From positions 1 to 7,326 of the forward strand of contig DYIG01000076.1 of assembly GCA_020723725.1 (NCBI GenBank): a DNA stretch of 7,326 bases, written 5' to 3'. Within the stretch, counting starts at the first letter, position 1, and each line of letters begins with the position of its first letter. The notes beneath the pieces are model-generated. The model was not told the DNA's origin. It ran no database searches and was given only the letters and a program-made list of their open reading frames with translations. This stretch comes from Thermaerobacter marianensis. GTDB taxonomy: Bacteria > Bacillota > Sulfobacillia > DYIH01 > DYIG01. A program made the translations under genes and the position numbers. Of the stretch, positions 1 to 5,182 are shown piece by piece.

Positions 1-900
1 TATGGGCGCATTGTCTACGAGGGTCTGCGCGGCGGTCTGGATTTTACCAAGGACGACGAAAACACCAATAGCCAGCCGTTCCTGCGCTGGCGGGAGCGCT
101 TCCTGTACTGCATAGAGGCGGTCAAAAAGGCCGAAGCCGAGACCGGAACCAGGAAAGGCCACTACCTCAATGTAACCGCGCCTGACGTGGAGGAAATGTA
201 TAAGCGTGCCGAATTCGCCAAGGAGATCGGGATGCCTATTGTCATGGTCGACTTCCTGTGTGTTGGTTTCTCAGCCTTCACCTCCCTGGCCAAGTGGTGC
301 CGCGACAACGGCATCCTGCTGCATGTTCACCGCGCGCTGCACGGGAACCTGACCCGCCAGAAGAACCATGGCATCAACTTCCGTGTTCTTTCCAAATGGG
401 TGCGCATGATTGGGGGCGACCACCTGCACGTCGGCACCGTCCTCGGCAAGCTGGAGGGTAACCGCTCCATGGTTGAAGGGTATTGCAAGGTACTGCGCGA
501 TTCATATGTCGAGAAGGATCTTAGCCGCGGTCTCTACTTCGATCAGGACTGGTATTCTGTGCCTGCGGTAATGCCCGTCGCGTCCGGAGGTATTCATGCC
601 GGCCAGGTTCATCTGCTCCTTGACATCTTCGGTGACGATGCCGTCTTCCAGTTCGGCGGCGGCACAATCGGCCATCCGTGGGGCATCGCGGCCGGAGCGA
701 CCGCCAACCGCTACGCCGTTGAGGCCATGGTCCAGGCGCGCAACGCCGGACGTGATATTGTAACCGAGGGAGAAGACATCCTGCGCGACGCCGCCAAGGA
801 ATGCCCGGAACTGAGGGCCGCTTTGGATATATGGAAGGATGTTACCTTTAACTTCGAATCGACAGACACACCAGATGTCGAGGTTACTGTTACAGTCTAA
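1..900 (+). CDS. cbbL: RuBisCO large subunit, form I, red-like (5' end outside window)
   Basis: Carboxylates ribulose-1,5-bisphosphate in the Calvin cycle; cytoplasmic L8S8 enzyme. The frame is open from base 1, leaving the C-terminal 299 residues and a TAA stop. Active-site residues are visible. GGLDFTKDDE holds the carbamylated Lys (window residue 17, spinach K201) and the metal ligands. HRALH carries the H294 equivalent (residue 110), DHLHVGTV the H327 equivalent (143), GKLEG the loop-6 Lys334 equivalent (150), ASGGIH the S379 equivalent (195), and FGGGTIGHP the phosphate-binding glycines (from 219). Spacing to spinach numbering is gapless from 201 to 404. The sequence is mosaic. HRALH, KDLSRGLYF and GHPWG look green-like, while RQKNHGINF, GGIHAGQ, GIAAGATANR and the tail FESTDTPD look red-like. 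The tail past TDTPD fits the CbbX-engaged C-terminus known in red-type enzymes. cbbS follows after 33 bases. All active-site residues are intact, so this is a true RuBisCO and not a form IV RuBisCO-like protein. Confidence 0.98.
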   Translation, partial: YGRIVYEGLRGGLDFTKDDENTNSQPFLRWRERFLYCIEAVKKAEAETGTRKGHYLNVTAPDVEEMYKRAEFAKEIGMPIVMVDFLCVGFSAFTSLAKWCRDNGILLHVHRALHGNLTRQKNHGINFRVLSKWVRMIGGDHLHVGTVLGKLEGNRSMVEGYCKVLRDSYVEKDLSRGLYFDQDWYSVPAVMPVASGGIHAGQVHLLLDIFGDDAVFQFGGGTIGHPWGIAAGATANRYAVEAMVQARNAGRDIVTEGEDILRDAAKECPELRAALDIWKDVTFNFESTDTPDVEVTVTV

Positions 901-918
901 TTCAAAATCTTAAAAACC

Positions 919-926
919 GGAGGGGG
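919..926 (+). promoter_or_regulatory. Ribosome binding site of cbbS, fixes start at ATG 934
   Basis: GGAGGGGG lies seven bases before ATG 934. An in-frame TTG at 928 would leave only one base of spacing, so ATG 934 is the start. Confidence 0.85.
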
Positions 927-933
927 TTTGCAA

Positions 934-1254
934 ATGGCAATCCGCAGTATCAATCAAGGCACCTTTGGTTTCCTCCCAGCCCTGAATGACACCCAGGTAA
1001 GGGAGCAGATCCAGTGGGTTATAGACCAGGGGTATGCTGTCTCCTTGGAGTACACCGACAACCCGGATCCACGCGACAATCTATGGAGAATGTGGGGTCT
1101 ACCCATGTTTGACCTGAAGGATGCGGCGTCAATCATGTACGAGTTCGAAGCTTGCCGCAAGGCCTATCCCGACTGCTATATCAAGATTAACGGCTACGAC
1201 GCAGCCAGGCAGGGTCAGGCAGTCAGCTTCATAGGTCATTGGCCAGCAGCATAA
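934..1254 (+). CDS. cbbS: RuBisCO small subunit, short, red-like N-terminus and green-like C-terminus
   Basis: Caps the large-subunit octamer to form the L8S8 enzyme. From ATG 934 the protein has 106 residues. The N-terminal part (INQGTFGFLP, SLEYTDNPDPRDNLW, MWGLPMFDLKDAA) matches the red-type small-subunit pattern of form IC/ID enzymes. The C-terminal part (CYIKINGYDAARQGQAVSFI, then GHWPAA and stop) resembles the end of green-type cyanobacterial and plant proteins (GFDN..Q...SFIVH.P). Red-type small subunits are usually about 130-140 residues because of a C-terminal beta-hairpin extension, which is missing here. The stop is a clean TAA, and the green-like ending suggests a natural terminus and not a break. 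It forms a unit with cbbL and converges on a - strand regulator whose last codon lies 44 bases away. Confidence 0.95.
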   Translation: MAIRSINQGTFGFLPALNDTQVREQIQWVIDQGYAVSLEYTDNPDPRDNLWRMWGLPMFDLKDAASIMYEFEACRKAYPDCYIKINGYDAARQGQAVSFIGHWPAA

Positions 1255-1270
1255 ATCATCCAGAGTATAC

Positions 1271-1309
1271 GAAGGGGCATAGATGGTGTATCCAATCCTA
1301 TGCCTCTTC
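1271..1309. terminator. Candidate bidirectional stem-loop between convergent genes
   Basis: GAAGGGGCATAG (1271-1282) pairs with CTATGCCTCTTC (1298-1309) around a 15-base loop. This is a 12-base stem with one G-U wobble read on the + strand. It sits just after cbbS and overlaps the stop of the - strand regulator, as expected for a shared terminator. No T-run follows on either strand, so it may act as an RNA-stabilising or Rho-assisted structure. Folding energy was not computed. Confidence 0.45.
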
Positions 1310-1618
1310 AAATTCTCCATTCGGTTCCGGGCTTTCCGGGAGTGAATAATGGGATAGCAGTTCCAGCAAATCTCGCACCGTCAGACCGCGTTGAGCCGGA
1401 TGGCGCATAGGCAGGTCTGTATGCAGGTCATAGCGATTACGGCGTCCCTCCCGGTGCCGGGTCAAGTAACCGGCTACCTCCAGGTCGTCGACGATGCTCT
1501 GGGCCGACCGTTCGGTAATGCCGACCAACTCGCCTATCTCTCGTGTTGTAACAGACGGATTACGGGCAATACACAACAGCACTTGAGCATGATTACTGAG
1601 AAAAGTCCATTTTTTCAA
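1298..1618 (-). CDS. Small winged-helix DNA-binding regulator (MarR/ArsR-like fold)
   Basis: Predicted 106-residue transcription regulator. Residues 6-25 (FLSNHAQVLLCIARNPSVTT) form the first helix. The helix-turn-helix follows as TTREIGELVGITERSAQSIV (about 24-43), and then comes DDLEVAGYLTRHREGRRNRYDLH, a typical recognition-to-wing segment with a basic beta-wing. The C-terminal part (LTVRDLLELLSHYS, then an acidic tail) may dimerise. There is no ligand domain. The TTG start at 1618 is supported by GGAGGG seven bases upstream. It lies between cbbS and the raf1-like gene on the opposite strand. It diverges from raf1 with overlapping promoters, which suggests it controls that promoter and its own. 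Its ligand and target are unknown, and the family assignment is by fold pattern only. Confidence 0.82.
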   Translation of the reverse strand: MKKWTFLSNHAQVLLCIARNPSVTTREIGELVGITERSAQSIVDDLEVAGYLTRHREGRRNRYDLHTDLPMRHPAQRGLTVRDLLELLSHYSLPESPEPNGEFEEA

Positions 1619-1625
1619 CGCTGTT

Positions 1626-1631
1626 CCCTCC
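1626..1631 (-). promoter_or_regulatory. Ribosome binding site supporting the TTG start of the winged-helix gene
   Basis: Read on the - strand, GGAGGG precedes TTG 1618 by seven bases (AACAGCG). No ATG or GTG is better placed, so TTG is the likely start. Confidence 0.8.
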
Positions 1632-1639
1632 AGACGGAA

Positions 1640-1668
1640 ATTATGACACGTTAGCCGGGAACATCCAA
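1640..1668 (-). promoter_or_regulatory. Candidate sigma-A promoter of the winged-helix gene
   Basis: On the - strand, TTGGAT (1668-1663) and CATAAT (1645-1640) are separated by exactly 17 bases. Transcription would begin near 1633, giving a leader of about 15 bases that just includes the ribosome binding site. The -35 box is weak (three of six) and the -10 box is good (five of six). Confidence 0.55.
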
Positions 1669-1673
1669 GATCG

Positions 1674-1702
1674 TTGACAGCGGCACATCTACGAAGTATG
1701 AT
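1674..1702 (+). promoter_or_regulatory. Sigma-A promoter of the raf1-cbbX-cbbR-purEK unit
   Basis: TTGACA (1674-1679, perfect -35 box), a 17-base spacer, then TATGAT (1697-1702, five of six). The expected start is near 1709, with a leader of about 37 bases to GTG 1746. The -35 box lies 5 bases from the -35 box of the divergent regulator, so the two promoters probably compete or share an operator. The TTG of this -35 box opens the longest frame of the raf1 gene and could be mistaken for a start codon. Confidence 0.8.
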
Positions 1703-1714
1703 TCACGAAGAATC
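1700..1714. promoter_or_regulatory. Candidate operator: inverted repeat GATTC-N5-GAATC
   Basis: A perfect 5-base inverted repeat with a 5-base spacer overlaps the end of the -10 box and the predicted transcription start of raf1. ACGAAG is also repeated directly at 1691 and 1705. This placement suits repression by the neighbouring winged-helix protein. Short repeats like this can arise by chance. Confidence 0.3.
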
Positions 1715-1729
1715 GTTCGCCCTTTGGCA

Positions 1730-1738
1730 GGGGAGGGA
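1730..1738 (+). promoter_or_regulatory. Ribosome binding site of the raf1-like gene, fixes start at GTG 1746
   Basis: GGGGAGGGA is followed by seven bases and the in-frame GTG 1746. Upstream in-frame candidates TTG 1674 and ATG 1698 have no such site and lie inside the promoter. Confidence 0.8.
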
Positions 1739-1745
1739 AGTCGCC

Positions 1746-2741
1746 GTGACAGCTGGGCAGTGGGCGACCGCGGTTTTGTCGGGATCGACCTGGATTGGCA
1801 GCGCCATCGGTGTCCGGCAAGCACTGCACCAGGGCTTACCCATCGAAGAGGTTGCGGCCAAAACCGGTATAGCTCTAGCCATTCTGCACCGGTGGTTAAT
1901 ATCTCTGGAAGTCCTGGAAAGCCTTGATATGTCTGTCATCGGTGATTGCTCACCCATCCTGCAAGAGGATGAAACCAGCGAAACCCTTTACGCCCTGCGA
2001 CAACTCCCACTGGATGCACGGTCCGTGGCGGCTCGTTACATGCTTGAGCGTCGGCTGCCAGCGTCTGCCGCCGATGAGTTGATCCAGGCGATTAAAGACT
2101 GCAGACGGCTGGGCGCCCGGGATGGATTCACCTGCGAACCCGGCAACGCCCTGGCCTTCAAGAAATGGCAAAAGGCGCTATTCAGCCGCTTGCCGGAGGA
2201 ACGACAGCGCTACTTGCGTGAAGGACTCGAGTTGGCAGCAACCGAACGCGTGCGCAGCCTGTTTCAACGAGCTATGGAACAGGATTTCGAAACAGGCTCG
2301 TCGGAAAAAGAGCGCAGCGGGCCTACTCCATGGCATATAACGATGCGTTGGGTCGGCACAAAAAACCCCTGGCCCAGGCTGATACCCTATTGTGACGATC
2401 TGCAACTGGTTGGTGATCTCCGTTTGCAGGAGATGCAACCACGTAAATCGGACGGCCTGTGGTACGACGTTCCCGCTGGACGGTATGTTGCCGTCCCCGG
2501 CTGGCCGGAGGTAGTCAGACTGAGCAGTCCCATTGCAGTGCCCTATTCTGCGTCCATTGCTCCGCTTCTGGGAATGGTATTTCCGGGCGAAGACAACGCC
2601 TTGCTCATAATAGAGACCCACTGCGAGGAGCCCGATACCCCTTTAGGCAAAATCGCCCTTGTTGTGCGAAGGGTGGCCGATGATTCGGCACTGCCATTCC
2701 CGCCTGATGACGACGGAGCGGACCTGGATTTCTTAGATTGA
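1746..2741 (+). CDS. raf1: Raf1-like RuBisCO accumulation/assembly factor
   Basis: Raf1 is a dimeric chaperone that binds folded large-subunit dimers and helps build the L8 core before small subunits bind. This 331-residue protein has the Raf1 layout. An N-terminal helical, helix-turn-helix-like region (about 10-70) includes GLPIEEVAAKTGI. A middle helical part follows, with LYALRQLP (81-88), an Ala/Arg-rich helix, IKDCRRLG (116-123) and PGNALAF (132-138). After a charged linker (about 178-195) comes a beta domain with RLIP, YVAVPGW (247-253) and LGKIALVVRR (300-309), then an acidic tail ending DLDFLD. From memory, cyanobacterial and plant Raf1 share the same order of signatures: LYELR.L, AIKD/AMKD, PGD..A, V.PGW, LG...LV.RP and an acidic end. 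The start is GTG 1746, chosen by its ribosome binding site. cbbX begins 19 bases after the stop. Homology is judged from remembered family sequences, not a search. Confidence 0.85.
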   Translation: MTAGQWATAVLSGSTWIGSAIGVRQALHQGLPIEEVAAKTGIALAILHRWLISLEVLESLDMSVIGDCSPILQEDETSETLYALRQLPLDARSVAARYMLERRLPASAADELIQAIKDCRRLGARDGFTCEPGNALAFKKWQKALFSRLPEERQRYLREGLELAATERVRSLFQRAMEQDFETGSSEKERSGPTPWHITMRWVGTKNPWPRLIPYCDDLQLVGDLRLQEMQPRKSDGLWYDVPAGRYVAVPGWPEVVRLSSPIAVPYSASIAPLLGMVFPGEDNALLIIETHCEEPDTPLGKIALVVRRVADDSALPFPPDDDGADLDFLD

Positions 2742-2760
2742 TTCCCTGGAGGAAAGACCT

Positions 2761-3672
2761 ATGACAGCAACGGCCAATGCCCACGGACCCGCTTTGGATC
2801 CCAGCCGGGCCAGCGAACAGATTGACGTCCGAAAGGCCTTCAGTGAAACCCAAGTGCTGGAGGTGCTGGAGGATCTCGATAGGGAATTGGTAGGTCTCCG
2901 TTCCGTCAAGAACCGGATCCGGGAGATCGCGGCCTTCCTTCTGGTCGATCGCCTCCGACAGGAAGCCGGCTTCAAAGCCGCTCGGCCAGCGCTTCACATG
3001 AGCTTCACCGGCCGGCCCGGTACCGGGAAAACCACCGTCGCCATGAAAATGGCCAAACTCCTGTATAACCTCGGTTACATCCGGCGGGACCACCTCGTGG
3101 TTGTGACGCGCGATGACCTGGTGGGCCAATACGTCGGGCATACGGCTCCGAAGACAAAGGAAGTCCTTAAGCGCGCCATGGGCGGGGTGCTCTTCATAGA
3201 TGAGGCCTACTACCTATACCGCCGCGAGAACGAGCGTGATTACGGTCAGGAAGCCATCGAAATCCTCCTCCAATTAATGGAGAATCAGCGGGACGATCTT
3301 GTGGTGATCCTCGCCGGCTACAAGGACAGGATGGAGGAATTCTTCCGGTGCAACCCGGGCATGCGCTCTCGCATAGCCCATCACATCGACTTCCCTGACT
3401 ATACCCTTGACGAGCTAATGCAAATTGCAAAACTCATGCTGGCCCAGCAGATGTACTCTCTGGATGAGTCGGCAGAACCCGTGTTCAGGGGCCTGGTCGA
3501 GCAGGCGCTACAGTTGCCGCACTTCTCAAATGCCCGGACCATTCGTAACATTATCGACCTGATTAAACTCAGGCATGCCAATCGTATCTTCAGTTCGCAG
3601 GATAACGTCTCCGTGCGCGAATTAGTCTATATTTCCGCCGCAGACATTCCTCAAGACGAAATCATAACATAG
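2761..3672 (+). CDS. cbbX: Red-type RuBisCO activase, AAA+ ATPase
   Basis: CbbX remodels red-type RuBisCO by pulling on the C-terminus of the large subunit, releasing inhibitory sugar phosphates such as bound RuBP. The protein has 303 residues, close to the roughly 310 usual for the family. Walker A is GRPGTGKT (84-91). The substrate-threading pore loop is QYVGHT (123-128). Walker B is GVLFIDEAYYL (142-152), with Asp147 and Glu148. An arginine-finger region lies at NPGMRSRI (198-205), and a sensor-2-like NARTIRNI at 258-265. The ATG start has GGAGGAAAG shortly upstream. It is 19 bases after the raf1-like gene and 28 bases before cbbR, so cotranscription is likely. Its presence supports a red-type mechanism for the adjacent RuBisCO despite the unusual small subunit. 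Confidence 0.97.
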   Translation: MTATANAHGPALDPSRASEQIDVRKAFSETQVLEVLEDLDRELVGLRSVKNRIREIAAFLLVDRLRQEAGFKAARPALHMSFTGRPGTGKTTVAMKMAKLLYNLGYIRRDHLVVVTRDDLVGQYVGHTAPKTKEVLKRAMGGVLFIDEAYYLYRRENERDYGQEAIEILLQLMENQRDDLVVILAGYKDRMEEFFRCNPGMRSRIAHHIDFPDYTLDELMQIAKLMLAQQMYSLDESAEPVFRGLVEQALQLPHFSNARTIRNIIDLIKLRHANRIFSSQDNVSVRELVYISAADIPQDEIIT

Positions 3673-3700
3673 TAACCCGGTAGCAGATGGAGGGATAGCC

Positions 3701-4678
3701 ATGTTTCCGCCGGACAATTCGATTAACCTGCATCATCTACGGGTTTTCAAAACGGTTGCCGAGCTCTTGAGTTTCTCCCGCGCCGCCGAGGCGTTGATCC
3801 TCAGCCAGCCGGCGGTGTCGATGCACGTCAAACACCTGGAAGAGGTTATCGGCATGGCCCTGTTTGAAAAAGTGGGCCGGCGGATCAAATTGACGGAGGC
3901 AGGCGAGCATCTATACCAGTACAGCCAGCGGATCTTCGCGCTATTACAAGAAACCGGCCAGGTTATGGAATCCCTTCGCGGGGCGGAGCAAGGCAAACTC
4001 AGGGTTGCCGCGGACACCACCGCAGGTGTATATGTCCTGCCTGAATACCTCGGCACTTTCCGGCGAGCCTATCCCAATGTGGCCATTTCCCTCGAGGTCA
4101 CCAACCGTTCCGCTGTTATCGAACGGCTGCTGCTACGGGACGTAGACCTGGCCGTAATCGGACAGATCCCCGAGGGAGAGCAGGAACTGGTGGCCACGCC
4201 CTTTCTGGTGAACGAGTTGGTCGTCATCGCCTGGCCGGAACACCGCCTGGCGGGGAAGCGTAATGTCCCGTTGGAAGAGCTGGCCGGAGAAACGTTCCTC
4301 ATGCGTGAGCCCGGGTCGGGGACACGAGCCACGGCAGAACGGTTTTTTGCTGCGGCCGGGGTCCCAATTAACATAGGGATGGAATTAGGGAGCAACAGCA
4401 CCGTCAAGAACGCGGTGGCCAACGGCCTGGGGATCGCCGTCATTTCAAGACGGGCGATAGACCTGGAGTTAAAGACTGGCCGTCTGGTCATCCTCGATCT
4501 AAAAGGGTTCGAATGTCTCCGCTACTGGCATGTCGTGCACGTCAACAAGCGATTTCTCCCCCCTCCAGCGGCTGTCTTCAAGAAGTTGCTGCTCGCGGAT
4601 TCCTGTACTTTGCAAAAATCACCCGAATTGAATACAACTATGGCCTTTACGCCTTATACATGCGAAAATTCTGCTTAG
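3701..4678 (+). CDS. cbbR: LysR-type regulator of the Calvin-cycle genes
   Basis: LysR-family DNA-binding regulator, which in autotrophs activates cbb operons in response to metabolites such as RuBP or NADPH. The winged helix-turn-helix is near the N-terminus (NLHHLRVFKTVAELLSFSRA, then QPAVSMHVKHLEE, about 9-48). A linker helix follows (about 60-95), then the two-lobe effector domain (about 98-300) with RVAADTTAGVYVLP, DLAVIGQIPE and NAVANGLGIAVIS. ATG 3701 follows GGAGGG by six bases. At 325 residues it is somewhat long. The last ~25 residues (from SCTLQKSPEL) extend beyond the domain and look unstructured. In many bacteria cbbR is divergent from cbbL; here it sits in the accessory-gene unit, which implies autoregulation. 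The target is inferred from context, and no binding site was identified. Confidence 0.93.
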   Translation: MFPPDNSINLHHLRVFKTVAELLSFSRAAEALILSQPAVSMHVKHLEEVIGMALFEKVGRRIKLTEAGEHLYQYSQRIFALLQETGQVMESLRGAEQGKLRVAADTTAGVYVLPEYLGTFRRAYPNVAISLEVTNRSAVIERLLLRDVDLAVIGQIPEGEQELVATPFLVNELVVIAWPEHRLAGKRNVPLEELAGETFLMREPGSGTRATAERFFAAAGVPINIGMELGSNSTVKNAVANGLGIAVISRRAIDLELKTGRLVILDLKGFECLRYWHVVHVNKRFLPPPAAVFKKLLLADSCTLQKSPELNTTMAFTPYTCENSA

Positions 4679-4702
4679 CCTGAATTTGCAGAGGGGTGTG
4701 TT

Positions 4703-5182
4703 ATGTCAACTCCACTGGTCGCGGTCATCATGGGGAGCCAGTCAGATATGACAGTCATGGAGGCAGCTATCCGGACACTTGACGAACTGGCAATACCGCA
4801 CGAAGTGGACATTGTTTCCGCTCACCGTACCCCTGATCGCATGTTTGCCTTCGCCAGTTCAGCCCAGGCCCGCGGTATTGAGGTGATCATCGCCGGCGCC
4901 GGGGGCGCCGCCCACCTGCCGGGGATGACCGCATCAAAGACGACACTGCCCGTGATTGGGGTTCCCGTCCCCAGCGCTCACCTGAACGGCCTGGATTCCC
5001 TCCTATCCATAGTTCAAATGCCCAAAGGCGTGCCCGTGGCAACCCTGGCCATCGGACAGGCCGGTGCGGTCAATGCGGCCCTCCTGGCCGGCCAGATCCT
5101 ATCCCTGAAATACCCCGAAATAAGGGTGCGAATCGAGGCCTACCGCCATGAAATGGCCAAAGCGGTTGAACTAAAAAAATGA
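4703..5182 (+). CDS. purE: N5-carboxyaminoimidazole ribonucleotide mutase (class I PurE)
   Basis: Converts N5-CAIR to CAIR in de novo purine synthesis; a cytoplasmic octamer in known class I enzymes. The 159 residues match the usual length. Diagnostic motifs are MGSQSD (10-15, substrate phosphate binding), SAHRTPD (39-45, with the conserved active-site His), GAGGAAHLPGM (65-75), and PKGVPVATLAIG (107-118). The ATG start follows GAGGGG by six bases. The gene begins 24 bases after cbbR with no terminator between them, and its stop overlaps the purK start. The presence of purK next to it supports the class I (mutase) function over the class II AIR carboxylase. Confidence 0.97.
   Translation: MSTPLVAVIMGSQSDMTVMEAAIRTLDELAIPHEVDIVSAHRTPDRMFAFASSAQARGIEVIIAGAGGAAHLPGMTASKTTLPVIGVPVPSAHLNGLDSLLSIVQMPKGVPVATLAIGQAGAVNAALLAGQILSLKYPEIRVRIEAYRHEMAKAVELKK

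Noticed and set aside
928..933. TTG 928 as the start of cbbS
   Set aside because: It leaves one base between ribosome binding site and start; ATG 934 has ideal spacing.
1255..1345. Possible frameshifted remnant of the red-type small-subunit hairpin: the third frame after cbbS reads HRWCIQSYASS, resembling the ..I.SYA end of red-type proteins
   Set aside because: Only a few residues match, the spacing is about seven residues short, and the region is explained by the stem-loop and the 3' end of the - strand regulator. The cbbS end also matches green-type proteins, so no frameshift is needed.
1391..1654. Open + strand frame of 87 codons antisense to the winged-helix gene
   Set aside because: No ribosome binding site and no family motif; the - strand frame has a clear helix-turn-helix, promoter and ribosome binding site.
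2178..2621. 147-codon - strand frame inside the raf1-like gene
   Set aside because: Composition is not protein-like, no ribosome binding site, and it overlaps fully a gene with recognisable family signatures.
2605..3141. 178-codon - strand frame across the raf1-cbbX junction
   Set aside because: Shadow of the real genes; the + strand carries Walker A and B motifs of CbbX there.
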